Origin: Flagellimonas olearia
GTDB taxonomy: Bacteria; Bacteroidota; Bacteroidia; Flavobacteriales; Flavobacteriaceae
Direction: 5' to 3'
Length of the DNA stretch: 64,000 nt
NCBI RefSeq assembly: GCF_009184425.1
Contig: NZ_WELG01000002.1
Coordinates: 558,001-622,000, forward strand
Part shown: positions 1 through 8,644 of the stretch, in pieces
Position numbering within the stretch: position 1 is the stretch's first letter
How the letters are laid out: each line of letters opens with the position of its first letter
Notes under the pieces: generated by a model
The model's input: the letters and a program-made list of their open reading frames with translations, nothing else
What the model was told of the DNA's origin: nothing
Database searches by the model: none
Program-made: the position numbers and the translations under genes

Positions 1-198
1 ACCGTAGGGGAAATTGCGGTCCTATATGGAGCGTTCCTCACCAACGTGATCGATTTCACCATTGTGGCCTTTGTCATGTTCATGATCGTTAAAGGCGTAA
101 ACAGGATGAAAAAGAAAGAAGAGCCCGCACCAGAGGCTCCAAAAGGCCCCACTCAGGAAGAGTTGCTGGCCGAAATCCGGGATTTGTTGAAGAAATAA
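1..198 (+). CDS. mscL: Large-conductance mechanosensitive channel MscL, C-terminal part
   Basis: The open frame enters from before base 1 and ends at TAA 196-198, giving the last 65 residues. They contain the second membrane helix ([19 protein letters not shown]), a lysine-rich stretch (KKKEE), a proline linker and the terminal amphipathic helix [13 protein letters not shown]. This order matches the C-terminus of MscL, the inner-membrane homopentamer that opens under membrane tension and releases solutes during hypo-osmotic shock. The N-terminus and first helix lie outside the window. No terminator follows directly; the next 340 bases hold a palindromic repeat and the asd promoter. The family call is confident because helix 2 and the EIRDLL tail are diagnostic. 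Confidence 0.9.
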   Translation, partial: TVGEIAVLYGAFLTNVIDFTIVAFVMFMIVKGVNRMKKKEEPAPEAPKGPTQEELLAEIRDLLKK

Positions 199-205
199 TT
201 GAATC

Positions 206-332
206 TCCGTAATCAATCGTAAGGCAATGTCACTTCGAGCGCAGTCGAGAAGTTAACGGGTACAGTGTCTTAAGATAAGGTCTCGACTGCGCTCGACCTG
301 ACAATTTTTTTAGTTGTATCATTGATTACGGA
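206..332. repeat. Nested inverted-repeat element (REP/MITE-like)
   Basis: Outer arms 206-217 (tccgtaatcaat) and 321-332 (attgattacgga) are perfect 12-base inverted repeats. Inside them, 228-250 and 281-303 are 23-base inverted arms with two mismatches, built on the core cgagcgcagtcgaga / tctcgactgcgctcg. The whole unit is 127 bases, has no coding frame of note and sits between mscL and the asd promoter. The core resembles intergenic palindromes that I recall as frequent in flavobacterial genomes. It is the only copy I see in this window. Confidence 0.75.
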
Positions 333-487
333 CAATCAGAAAACAAACATCGTTGGTGCTGAATTTTCGGCATCCCCGCTACATCACAATTAACCCTTTA
401 AAAACCATCAATTTGCCCCGCAAGCAGGTTGATGGTCGTTTTATTTGTAACTTTTTGTTATTTTTTGATTATTCTTCTATTGGATGC

Positions 488-517
488 TTGTTTAAATCGC
501 TATCTGGCGTACCTTTG
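488..517 (+). promoter_or_regulatory. asd promoter
   Basis: TTG at 488-490, a 19-base spacer and TACCTTTG at 510-517 fit the Bacteroidota housekeeping promoter (TTTG/TTG at -33, TAnnTTTG at -7). Transcription would begin near 523, leaving a leader of about 15 bases before the asd ATG at 538. Confidence 0.7.
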
Positions 518-537
518 CGGTTCAAATTTAAGTAAGC

Positions 538-1551
538 ATGAAAGTAGCAGTTGTAGGTGCCACAGGAATGGTTGGCGAAGTGATGTTGCAAGTTTTGGCG
601 GAACGCGATTTCCCCATTTCAGAATTGTTATTGGTGGCCTCGGAGCGCTCCGTGGGCAAAACGTTGGAGTATAAGGGGGAGAAGCATACCGTTATTGGGC
701 TTGCCGATGCCGTTGCCGCCCAACCCGATATTGCCATTTTCTCCGCAGGTGGGGACACTTCTTTGGAGTGGGCTCCCAAATTTGCCGAAGTTGGTACCAC
801 CGTCATCGATAATTCTTCCGCTTGGCGAATGGACCCCACTAAAAAATTGGTGGTCCCTGAAATCAATGCAAGTGAATTGACCGCCGAGGACAAAATCATA
901 GCTAACCCTAACTGTTCCACCATTCAATTGGTGATGGTGTTGGACCCGCTACATAAAAAATATGGGATGAAACGTGTGGTGGTCTCTACCTACCAATCCG
1001 TTTCCGGGACCGGGTTAAAAGCCGTTCAGCAAATGGAGAACGAAGCTGCCGGCATAGAGGGGGACATGGCATATCCCTACCCCATCAACCGAAATGCATT
1101 GCCCCATTGCGATGTGTTCTTGGAAAACGGCTACACCAAGGAAGAAATGAAATTGGCCCGTGAGCCCCAAAAAATATTGGACGACCGTACCTTTTCGGTT
1201 ACAGCTACCGCAGTGCGTATCCCAACCGCTGGTGGGCATTCAGAATCGGTGAACATTGAGTTCCTAAACGATTTTGAGCTTGCCGAAGTGCGACAATTAT
1301 TGAGCGAGACTCCCGGTGTTGTGGTACAGGACAACACGGACACCAACACCTACCCCATGCCTATGTTTGCCCATGGCAAGGATGATGTGTTCGTGGGACG
1401 TATCCGTAGGGACGAGACCCAACCCAACACCTTGAACATGTGGATCGTGGCGGACAACCTTCGTAAAGGAGCGGCTACCAATGCCGTTCAGATTGCCGAG
1501 TATTTGGTGGAGAACAATTTGGTTTCGAACACTTCAGAAGCTGTTTCTTAA
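538..1551 (+). CDS. asd: Aspartate-semialdehyde dehydrogenase
   Basis: This enzyme reduces L-aspartyl-4-phosphate to aspartate semialdehyde with NADPH, the branch-point step to lysine/diaminopimelate, threonine and methionine. The 337-residue product starts with the nucleotide-binding motif VGATGMVGEVM. It carries the catalytic cysteine in PNCSTIQ (Cys126) and the active-site histidine in AGGHSE (His234). The length is close to the 330-370 usual for the family. The ATG at 538 follows a good -7 box by 20 bases, and the protein begins exactly at the conserved strand MKVAVVGATG, so the start is secure. It is monocistronic: a strong hairpin terminator follows at 1577-1600. Cytoplasmic. Confidence 0.96.
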   Translation: MKVAVVGATGMVGEVMLQVLAERDFPISELLLVASERSVGKTLEYKGEKHTVIGLADAVAAQPDIAIFSAGGDTSLEWAPKFAEVGTTVIDNSSAWRMDPTKKLVVPEINASELTAEDKIIANPNCSTIQLVMVLDPLHKKYGMKRVVVSTYQSVSGTGLKAVQQMENEAAGIEGDMAYPYPINRNALPHCDVFLENGYTKEEMKLAREPQKILDDRTFSVTATAVRIPTAGGHSESVNIEFLNDFELAEVRQLLSETPGVVVQDNTDTNTYPMPMFAHGKDDVFVGRIRRDETQPNTLNMWIVADNLRKGAATNAVQIAEYLVENNLVSNTSEAVS

Positions 1552-1576
1552 GTTTTTAGGAAAATTCAATCATATA

Positions 1577-1600
1577 AAAAGGGCCCAATTGGGCCCTTTT
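1577..1600. terminator. Bidirectional terminator between asd and the lipoprotein genes
   Basis: Perfect 24-base palindrome: aaaagggcccaa followed by ttgggccctttt. It has a GC-rich core with A-tract and T-tract on the two sides, so it can stop asd from the left and the leftward lipoprotein unit from the right. Confidence 0.85.
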
Positions 1601-1615
1601 CTAATTCCACAGTAT

Positions 1616-2041
1616 TTAGTAACACGGACCATCACAAGGAGTGGCATTATTATAATTTTTTTGATCTATCAAATACAAAAATCTGCCACTACTTATTTTT
1701 TGATAGTCTTGCTGATTTAACAATGAAAACCCATTTGGCTCAAACATGTTGTGCCCTTGTATTCTTTTTCCATCAAAAACTATTAAAATGGAGTCAGCGC
1801 TAAATACATCAAAAGGAGTAGTACTCGATCCCAAGGCTTCCCCAGACTTTTTATAGGTATTTCCTAGACCCTCAAGGGTTACGACACTCGTTTGTGCACT
1901 AGGAAGACCATTCCTATAAAAACGCAGTACGATTGGAATATTGAGACCATTTTCAATTTGATACTCTGAAATCGTGGATTGTTCTGGAGTGCATCCAAAA
2001 AAGATCATAACAACCATTGCTCCGATAATTAAGTGTCTCAT
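1616..2041 (-). CDS. Small lipoprotein of unknown function, twin A
   Basis: 141 residues. The N-terminus MRHLIIGAMVVMIFFGC is a lipoprotein signal with the lipid-modified cysteine at 17. The mature part shares a clear pattern with its neighbour at 2054-2482: NGL, FYRNGLPS, ADSI, FD..RI, and the almost identical C-terminal tail IDQKNYNNATPC.GPCY. The two genes are tandem duplicates. It lies 12 bases after its twin in the same direction and is probably the last gene of the metallopeptidase-lipoprotein unit before the terminator at 1577-1600. I do not recognise the family. The conserved pair of cysteines in the PC.GPC tail could form a disulfide or bind a partner. Confidence 0.75.
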   Translation of the reverse strand: MRHLIIGAMVVMIFFGCTPEQSTISEYQIENGLNIPIVLRFYRNGLPSAQTSVVTLEGLGNTYKKSGEALGSSTTPFDVFSADSILIVFDGKRIQGHNMFEPNGFSLLNQQDYQKISSGRFLYLIDQKNYNNATPCDGPCY

Positions 2042-2053
2042 TTTTATAAATCA

Positions 2054-2482
2054 TCAATAACAAGGTCCTTCACAAGGGGTCGCGTTGTTGTAGTTTTTCT
2101 GATCAATAGTGTAGGTATGGGTGTCTCCTTTTTTCTCATAGGAACTAAAATCAAATAAGCTATTACCGACAGGCTCGTTATAGAATAGTTTATGCGTTTC
2201 AATACGTTCATTATCAAAAATCACCTCTATGGAATCTGCTTCAAAAATTCCATTGATTTGCACTCCCATATTTGTATCTCCATCACTAAAAACCTCCCCC
2301 TTCCCCAATCTAGAGATTGATTTTCTGCCACTTGGAAGACCATTTTTGAAAAACTTTAATTCTATATGGTTATCCAGGCCATTATTTATGATCAGGTTAA
2401 CGGTTTCCTCCATTTCCCTGTGCCAACAGGACATCACAAGAAATGGGACAATAAAATAGATCAATATATATATAAACTTCAT
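2054..2482 (-). CDS. Small lipoprotein of unknown function, twin B
   Basis: 142 residues from the ATG at 2480-2482. The frame is open further upstream, but this methionine begins a proper lipoprotein signal (MKFIYILIYFIVPFLVMSC, lipid cysteine at 19), so I chose it. The mature domain parallels the product of 1616-2041 (NGL, FFKNGLPS, FEADSIEVIFD) and ends with the same IDQKNYNNATPCEGPCY tail. It starts 10 bases after the stop of the broken metallopeptidase gene, so all three are likely cotranscribed. No known function is recognised; membrane anchoring is predicted. Confidence 0.75.
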   Translation of the reverse strand: MKFIYILIYFIVPFLVMSCWHREMEETVNLIINNGLDNHIELKFFKNGLPSGRKSISRLGKGEVFSDGDTNMGVQINGIFEADSIEVIFDNERIETHKLFYNEPVGNSLFDFSSYEKKGDTHTYTIDQKNYNNATPCEGPCY

Positions 2483-2492
2483 TATTTTGGAT

Positions 2493-4135
2493 TTACCAAT
2501 TATTAAACAATTCTCGAATTTTATAAGACTGTCCAGAGATTGCAACATTTTTTTCCCGACATTCCTCCCATCTAGTTGTTCCAATTAAAGACTTTTCCAT
2601 ATTTGGCCATGTCACTCCTGAAACCCTGTCTATGGGTACTTCAATACCATATTTATCCCTCTGATTAAGAGGGTCGAACATATCATAAAACGTTGTTGTG
2701 TAAAATTTGAAAATACTCCCCCCATTATCAATTTTTCTATTTTGAAGGTTTGTATTCTGATAATCATAGCTATTAGGCCCCAATCTTCTATACCGCATAT
2801 TGGTAAGGTAAATTTCCACGCCTGTGGCCCAACTTTCCATTAGCCTGCGCGCACTTGCCCCGGCCGGGCCAGGATTGTTACTTCCACCATTATAAATATA
2901 CCCCTGTTCCACCAAATCATCCCAAGAAATGGGATCAATACGCCAATGGGCGGCATGGGCAAGTTCATGTATGGTAGTGCCATAAATTTCCTCTGAAGGC
3001 TCGCCATATCTCTTGATCTTAATATGGGGGATTATTCCAAAAGTACCATGACCCACTTGCATTTTTGTGGAAGAAGGGCCTTGACTGGTCTCCACTGCGG
3101 CTATCTTAATTTGGGTCTTCCAAAACCCATTGGTCGGCGGGCGGGTCAAACCACCTATATCATGATAATAAAAGTGCATGGCGGCTTGGAAGATCTGCCC
3201 CCTGTACTTCATTCTTCCTCCCGTTATCCTAAGGTTCCAAGGTTGTTTGTACAGTTTTGGCCCGCCACTTTTTTGGGGCAATTGCCATAATCACCATAAT
3301 AGCAAGGGGTATAGTCGTAGGTATAGGAGGTTTGGCATTCCATGACCGTATAGCTCGATGTACCCAAATTATCATCAAAGATCTGCACATTGCCGCTTGG
3401 CCTCCATCTACTTCCAAGATTGATTCCGAGCAGACAGGTTTCACAAGTCTCCTTTTTGTTGTCCAATAAAGGTTCCACCAACAAATCCTCATTGTTGGTG
3501 TCCTTATATGCCTGTTCGATCACATGGTTCATAAAGTCTATGGTATTGTTCACTTTACCTCTTTCGGTTCCCTTGTCGCTCTTATCTGCCATATTGTTGA
3601 GGTCTTCGTCCCTTTCGGGGATATACATCTCCTGAAGTATGGTATGGGGAATGTTCTTGGGATACTTGGCCTCTACAGGAATACTGGTGTAGAACGACAA
3701 CCGTTCACCATCGTCCAAAGGGTTGGCCTTGTGATACTGTTCCCCATCCTCATATTCAAAAGGATAATCAATGAACACTATCTTTCGGTGCTCCCTTAAC
3801 TTATTTTCCTGCTGGTCCGTTTCAGGACTGAACTTCATGTAGCGATAGTTGGGTACAATCTGGCTGGTGTCCTTTGTTTTGGTCTTTTGATAGGTTTTCC
3901 CTGCTTCAAAGTTGCCATACTCCAAGCTGTCCAATACTTTTTGATAGGCCCTTCTGAATGCATGTATTTCATAAGGATTTTGAAGCAACTGCTTGTTTGT
4001 GGCGTGCTTCCCAATTTCAGCGGTCTCATCAAGGCCGTCGGTTTCTGTGATGTCAACTTCCTTTGTGCAGCCAAGGAAAGCCATAATTGTCACGAGCACT
4101 GCTAGGCCGGATGGTTGGTAGATTGAATTTTTCAT
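2493..4135 (-). pseudogene. Lipoprotein zinc metallopeptidase, frame-broken
   Basis: Two frames lie end to end. The first (4135 to stop at 3224-3226) has a lipoprotein signal (MKNSIYQPSG to FLGC) and about 300 residues ending in a Tyr/Cys-rich stretch. The second (open from 3290 to 2493) carries the zinc motif HELAHAAHW and, further on, ESWATGVE, whose glutamate could be the third zinc ligand. The second frame has only a TTG at 3281 to start from, so it is not a credible separate gene. The frames overlap at 3227-3290, and a -1 shift at the run CCCCAAAAAA (3278-3269, minus strand) would join NCPKK to SGGPKLYKQ. From memory, intact relatives have a longer beta-sandwich segment between these parts, so an out-of-frame deletion is also possible. 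Frameshifting, mutation or sequencing error cannot be separated here. Confidence 0.7.
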
Positions 4136-4497
4136 ATAATGATAGATTTGAGGGTTTTTAAGACGTTGGCCTCCTACGTTGAAAATCCTATTCCCAATCA
4201 CAGCACTCCATATCCCCTTCCATCATCATCGATCAAAACCTATGGCAAATGATTTTGTAGGATTTTGTTTACGCTCAATACTAGGTAAAAAAGGCTGCCC
4301 AATGTTTCTGAATTGATGAATGATAGGTTTCAATTGACCACTGCCCCTTTTCAATTGATGATGCCCTGTTGCAGCTTTCCCATACCTAGTTTGGAACATC
4401 CTGTTTGGACCATGAAGGTTAAAAAACGTTAATGGAGTATGCGCTCTGTCCCAAAACCCAATATTCATTGTATTTTTATCGGCATCAATCTCAAAAA
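4136..4497. other. Intergenic region without a recognisable gene
   Basis: A divergent spacer between the metallopeptidase and the prolyl oligopeptidase. It must hold both promoters, but I find no convincing TTTG/TAnnTTTG pair on either strand. The motif caattga occurs twice near 4330-4358. The short open frame on the minus strand here has no family features and overlaps the oligopeptidase start. Confidence 0.4.
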
Positions 4498-6651
4498 ATG
4501 CGAAACCAAAGTCTCCTAGCTGTTGTGGTTTTATGCGCTGCCTGCCAGACCACTCCCAAAAAAGAACCCATCGCTGTGAACTATCCCACTACCCAGAAAG
4601 TCGATACCGTAGACACGTATTTCGGAACCGAGGTCAAAGACCCTTACCGCTGGTTGGAGGACGACCGAAGCCCAGAAACCGAAGCTTGGGTAAAACAACA
4701 AAACGCCTCCACTTTTGGATATTTGGACAAGATCCCGTTCCGGGAAGACCTTAAAAACCGTCTGGAAAAACTCTGGAACTACGAAAAAGTGGGTTCTCCC
4801 TTCAAAGAAGGGGTATATACCTATTTCTATAAAAACAACGGACTGCAGAACCAATATGTGGTCTACAGAAAAAAGGGTGACGGACCTGAAGAAGTATTCC
4901 TGGACCCCAATACCTTTTCGGAAGATGGAACTACCTCCTTGATGGGACTGAGCTTCACCAAGGATGGCTCCAAAGCTGCCTATCTTATTTCGGAAGGGGG
5001 CAGTGATTGGCGCAAGGGCATTGTCATCGATGCCGAATCGCGCGAGGTCGTGGAAGACACCTTGGTCGATATCAAGTTCAGTGGCCTTTCATGGAAGGGG
5101 AACGAAGGTTTCTTCTATTCCAGCTACGACAAGCCGGATGGCAGTGAGCTTTCAGCAAAGACCGATCAGCACAAACTGTACTACCATGCATTGGGCACCC
5201 CCCAATCCGAAGACAAAATCATCTTTGGTGGCACTGCTGAGGAAAAACATCGCTATGTGGGCGGGTACGTTTCCGAAGATGAAAAATACCTGTTCATCTC
5301 CGCATCCGTTTCCACATCGGGAAACAAATTGTTCCTTTTGGACCTCACCGACCCCAATGCAAAATTGGTCACCATTCTGGACGATACCGATTCCGACACC
5401 TCTGTGATCGACAACGAAGGTTCCAAACTGTTTTTGGTCACCAACCGGAACGCACCCAATAAAAAAGTGGTGGTGGCCGATGCCTCCAACCCCACTCCGG
5501 AACAGTGGACGGATTTAATCCCAGAAACGGAAAACGTACTCACGGTAGGCACCGGAGGCGGCTACTTTTTTGCCGAATATATGGTGGATGCCATTTCCAA
5601 AGTATTCCAGTACGATTATCAAGGCAACCTAATCAGGGAGGTGAACCTTCCCGGTGTGGGAAGCGCCAGTGGTTTTGGGGGCAAAAAGGAGGAAAAGGAA
5701 TTCTATTTTTCGTTCACCAACTACAACACGCCCGGCTCATCCTATAAATTCAATGTGGAAACCGGGGAATACGAGCAGTATTGGAAACCACAAATCGATT
5801 TCAACCCCGAAGACTACGAATCCGAGCAAGTGTTCTATACCTCCAGGGACGGCACCAAGGTTCCCATGATCATCACCTATAAAAAAGGATTGGAACGCAA
5901 CGGTAAAAACCCCACCATCCTTTATGGGTATGGAGGGTTCAACATTAGCCTTACACCCGCTTTCAGCATTGTAAATGCCGTTTGGATGGAGCAAGGCGGC
6001 ATCTATGCCGTGCCCAACCTCAGAGGGGGAGGCGAATATGGCAAGGAATGGCACATTGCGGGTACCAAACTCCAAAAGCAGAATGTGTTTGACGATTTTA
6101 TCGCCGCAGCGGAATATCTCATCGACAACCAATATACCTCCAAGGAATATTTGGCCGTTCGTGGGGGGTCCAATGGTGGACTTTTGGTAGGGGCCACCAT
6201 GACCCAGAGACCCGATTTGATGCAAGTGGCGCTTCCGGCCGTTGGGGTCTTGGACATGCTCCGCTACCACACCTTTACCGCCGGCGCGGGCTGGGCCTAC
6301 GATTATGGCACCGCGGAGGACAATGAAGAAATGTTCAACTACCTAAAAGGGTATTCGCCCGTGCATAACGTAAAGGAAGGCACCGAATATCCAGCCACCT
6401 TGATCACCACTGGAGACCATGACGATCGTGTAGTGCCTGCCCATAGTTTTAAGTTTGCGGCAGAACTGCAGGAAAAACAGACCGGGACCAACCCCACCCT
6501 CATTCGGATAGAGACCAATGCAGGGCACGGGGCCGGAACACCGGTAAGCAAGACCATAGAACAATATGCGGACATCTTTGGGTTCACCTTTTACAACATG
6601 GGATACGACCAGCTTCCCAACCAAGCGGTGCTCAAGGAGTTTAAGGACTAA
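4498..6651 (+). CDS. Prolyl oligopeptidase family protein (S9A), lipoprotein
   Basis: 717 residues. The frame opens earlier, but the ATG at 4498 starts a lipoprotein signal ([16 protein letters not shown], lipid cysteine at 16). The mature N-terminus has the family opening [16 protein letters not shown], followed by the seven-bladed propeller to about residue 430 and the alpha/beta hydrolase domain. The catalytic triad is visible: Ser558 in GGSNGG, an aspartate in HDDRVVP (642-643) and His677 in NAGHGAG. The enzyme cleaves after proline in short peptides. The lipid anchor places it in the periplasm or outer membrane, where it would process peptides from protein degradation. The next gene starts 28 bases later. 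Family length is about 700, so it looks complete. Confidence 0.93.
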   Translation: MRNQSLLAVVVLCAACQTTPKKEPIAVNYPTTQKVDTVDTYFGTEVKDPYRWLEDDRSPETEAWVKQQNASTFGYLDKIPFREDLKNRLEKLWNYEKVGSPFKEGVYTYFYKNNGLQNQYVVYRKKGDGPEEVFLDPNTFSEDGTTSLMGLSFTKDGSKAAYLISEGGSDWRKGIVIDAESREVVEDTLVDIKFSGLSWKGNEGFFYSSYDKPDGSELSAKTDQHKLYYHALGTPQSEDKIIFGGTAEEKHRYVGGYVSEDEKYLFISASVSTSGNKLFLLDLTDPNAKLVTILDDTDSDTSVIDNEGSKLFLVTNRNAPNKKVVVADASNPTPEQWTDLIPETENVLTVGTGGGYFFAEYMVDAISKVFQYDYQGNLIREVNLPGVGSASGFGGKKEEKEFYFSFTNYNTPGSSYKFNVETGEYEQYWKPQIDFNPEDYESEQVFYTSRDGTKVPMIITYKKGLERNGKNPTILYGYGGFNISLTPAFSIVNAVWMEQGGIYAVPNLRGGGEYGKEWHIAGTKLQKQNVFDDFIAAAEYLIDNQYTSKEYLAVRGGSNGGLLVGATMTQRPDLMQVALPAVGVLDMLRYHTFTAGAGWAYDYGTAEDNEEMFNYLKGYSPVHNVKEGTEYPATLITTGDHDDRVVPAHSFKFAAELQEKQTGTNPTLIRIETNAGHGAGTPVSKTIEQYADIFGFTFYNMGYDQLPNQAVLKEFKD

Positions 6652-6679
6652 GGAATCGCTGTAGATTCTAAAATTTTAT

Positions 6680-7675
6680 ATGCTCAACGTTCAGATTCCA
6701 TCATTTCAGTACAAATCCAAGGTCATTTTGGAAGATGTGGCCTTTGAAGTTCACCCCGGCGAACACGTGGCCCTGATGGGCGAAAGTGGTTCGGGGAAAA
6801 GCACCCTCCTAAAAATCATTTATGGGTTTTTGCATGTGGAGGACGGTTCCATTTTTTGGGGCGACAGGCAGGCCTTGGGTCCCAATTTTAATCTGGTGCC
6901 GGGCGAACCGTACATGAAATACCTCTCCCAAGATTTTGACCTGATGCCCTTCACCACGGTGGAAGAGAACATTGGGCAATATCTTTCGGTCTTTGAACGG
7001 GAAACCCACCAAGAACGAATCGCGGAACTGTTGGCCCTGATAGAACTGGAGGCCTATGCCAAGACCAAGGTGAAAAACCTGAGTGGCGGACAACAACAAC
7101 GGGTGGCCCTGGCTCGGGTACTGGCCCAAGAGCCCGAAATCCTCTTGTTGGACGAACCTTTTGGGCACATCGACAACTTTAAACGGAACTCCCTTCGCAG
7201 GAACCTTTTCGCCCATCTCAAGAAAAAGGGAATTACCGTCCTCACCGCCAGCCACGACCCCAGTGATGTACTTCCGTTTGCAGAGCGGACCTTGATTTTG
7301 GAAAAAGGGCGCATCATTGCCAACCAAAAGACCAAAAAACTGTACCGCAATCCACCCAACTACTATACGGCCAGCCTGTTTGGCGAGGTGAACGAACTGC
7401 CCATAAAATTGCTGAAATCGTACTCGCAAATCGATAAATCGGTGTTGGTGTACCCTGATGAGTTCAAGGTGTCCGCCACTTCGGGATTAAAGGTGAGGGT
7501 GACCCACTCCTTTTTTAAAGGAAGCCATTACCTCAACGAGGGGCAGGTGGAAGATGGGCCCATGCTCTATTTCAACACGCCCAAAAAACTGAAGGTGGGC
7601 GATACCGTTTTCCTTAATGTATCTTTGGGGACCATAAACAAGCGTCTCCAAGGTGAACAAAAAACAAATCCATAG
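6680..7675 (+). CDS. ABC transporter ATP-binding protein with C-terminal extension
   Basis: 331 residues. It has Walker A GESGSGKST (residues 35-43), the signature LSGGQQQR, Walker B EILLLDEP and a switch histidine in TASHDP, so it should be an active ATPase. About 100 residues follow the nucleotide-binding domain, probably a regulatory beta domain of the TOBE kind seen in solute importers. No permease or binding protein lies nearby; its partners must be elsewhere, or it is a non-transport ABC protein. It overlaps arfB by 23 bases, which suggests translational coupling. The substrate cannot be told from sequence. Confidence 0.85.
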   Translation: MLNVQIPSFQYKSKVILEDVAFEVHPGEHVALMGESGSGKSTLLKIIYGFLHVEDGSIFWGDRQALGPNFNLVPGEPYMKYLSQDFDLMPFTTVEENIGQYLSVFERETHQERIAELLALIELEAYAKTKVKNLSGGQQQRVALARVLAQEPEILLLDEPFGHIDNFKRNSLRRNLFAHLKKKGITVLTASHDPSDVLPFAERTLILEKGRIIANQKTKKLYRNPPNYYTASLFGEVNELPIKLLKSYSQIDKSVLVYPDEFKVSATSGLKVRVTHSFFKGSHYLNEGQVEDGPMLYFNTPKKLKVGDTVFLNVSLGTINKRLQGEQKTNP

Positions 7676-8057
7676 CGAACTACAGTTTAAGGCCGTCCGA
7701 AGCAGTGGCGCGGGCGGGCAGCACGTGAACAAGGTTTCCACTAAAGTGGAACTGGCCTTTGATGTGGCCGCATCCCAAGGATTGTCCGCCGTGGAAAAGG
7801 AACGCCTGCTCCTGAAACTGAAATCCAGGCTTACCAAGGATGGGGTCTTGCAATTGCACTGCGACGAATCCCGAAGCCAACACAAAAACCGTGACCTTGT
7901 GGTGAAGCGCCTTTTTGACCTGCTGAAAAATGCCTTGATCGTTCCCAAAAAACGGAAACCCACCAAGCCCACCCGATCTTCCGTGGAAAAACGGTTGAAA
8001 TCCAAAAAACAGGCCGCGGAAAATAAGTCCCAACGCAAAAAACCGGGGTTGGAGTAG
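7653..8057 (+). CDS. arfB: Alternative ribosome-rescue factor ArfB (peptidyl-tRNA hydrolase)
   Basis: 134 residues. The N-terminal domain holds the GGQ motif (SSGAGGQHVNK, Gly21-Gly22-Gln23) that hydrolyses peptidyl-tRNA, as in class I release factors. The C-terminus is a lysine/arginine-rich tail that in ArfB/YaeJ enters the empty mRNA channel of stalled ribosomes. The short length and absence of codon-recognition domains separate it from RF1/RF2. The start is GTG at 7653, inside the end of the ABC ATPase frame; no in-frame ATG lies before the GGQ domain, so the overlap is real. Its stop directly abuts the stop of the converging gene at 8058. Confidence 0.93.
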   Translation: MNKKQIHSELQFKAVRSSGAGGQHVNKVSTKVELAFDVAASQGLSAVEKERLLLKLKSRLTKDGVLQLHCDESRSQHKNRDLVVKRLFDLLKNALIVPKKRKPTKPTRSSVEKRLKSKKQAAENKSQRKKPGLE

Positions 8058-8387
8058 CTAGTCTTCCTTTTCCAAAGTAGAAATGAGTTCCCGCATCTGG
8101 TCCAAAAACCCGGCTTCCTCAAACGGGATAAGTTGGGCCGTGAGCTCCAGAACTTTCTGGATGTGCACCTGCGGTTCCCTGATCTGCGTATGTTCCCCCA
8201 CATGGGGATTGTCCAGCGCCAAGATGCAGACATTGATCAAGGACTCCAGATGGAACAACAGATCCTGATAGCCTTTAATATACAAGTGCTCCACCTCAAA
8301 ACCCGATCTGTAGGGCCGCAACGACCTAAAATGCTCCTCGGCCAAAATTGTAACGCCCTTTAAAAAGGCGGTCTGGTTGTTTTCCAT
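8058..8387 (-). CDS. Helical protein of unknown function
   Basis: 109 residues, ATG at 8385-8387. No signal peptide or membrane segment. The sequence is rich in Leu, Glu and His and looks like an all-alpha bundle (for example HLESLINVCILALD and IQKVLELTAQLIPFEEAG). I do not recognise the family. It converges on arfB, with the two stop codons touching (TAG 8055-8057, complementary TAG 8058-8060), leaving no room for a terminator between them. Confidence 0.65.
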   Translation of the reverse strand: MENNQTAFLKGVTILAEEHFRSLRPYRSGFEVEHLYIKGYQDLLFHLESLINVCILALDNPHVGEHTQIREPQVHIQKVLELTAQLIPFEEAGFLDQMRELISTLEKED

Positions 8388-8512
8388 AGTTAAAGATTTG
8401 AGTTCATTTAACCAAAGGAAAAGAATCTAAATGAGAAAAGCGCGGACGATAATCCGCACTGGTTCAGATTGATAGCGATAAAACCGTAAATTAGAGGATA
8501 TAAACCCTAGTT

Positions 8513-8626
8513 ATGGAAGCCGAAAAAGAAACAATCTCAGTAATTACCAGTGCCGCTTTGACCGGAATAGCCTGAATTGCTGTTTGGTTGTACAGGCGTT
8601 ATCAAGCTAAAAAGAGATCCAACTAA
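8513..8626 (+). pseudogene. Small single-helix membrane protein with in-frame TGA
   Basis: ATG at 8513 opens a frame reading MEAEKETISVITSAALTGIA, then TGA at 8573-8575, then in the same frame IAVWLYRRYQAKKRSN and TAA at 8624-8626. If the TGA were a sense codon, the 37-codon product would be a typical small protein: a charged N-terminus, one hydrophobic helix (ISVITSAALTGIA.IAVWLY) and a basic tail on the cytoplasmic side. The helix runs straight through the TGA. A single change (TGG to TGA) or a sequencing error explains it; recoding is less likely. The neighbouring intergenic sequence holds nothing else. Confidence 0.45.
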
Positions 8627-8644
8627 AATTGGGCATGGAACAGT

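Noticed and set aside
2493-3281. The zinc-peptidase half as an independent gene
   Set aside because: Its only start is a TTG inside the overlap, the frame begins in mid-domain, and it has no export signal although its first half does; a broken single gene explains it better.
4226-4468. An 80-codon minus-strand frame in the metallopeptidase-oligopeptidase spacer
   Set aside because: No signal, no family pattern and no promoter, and it overlaps the longer oligopeptidase frame. Probably chance.
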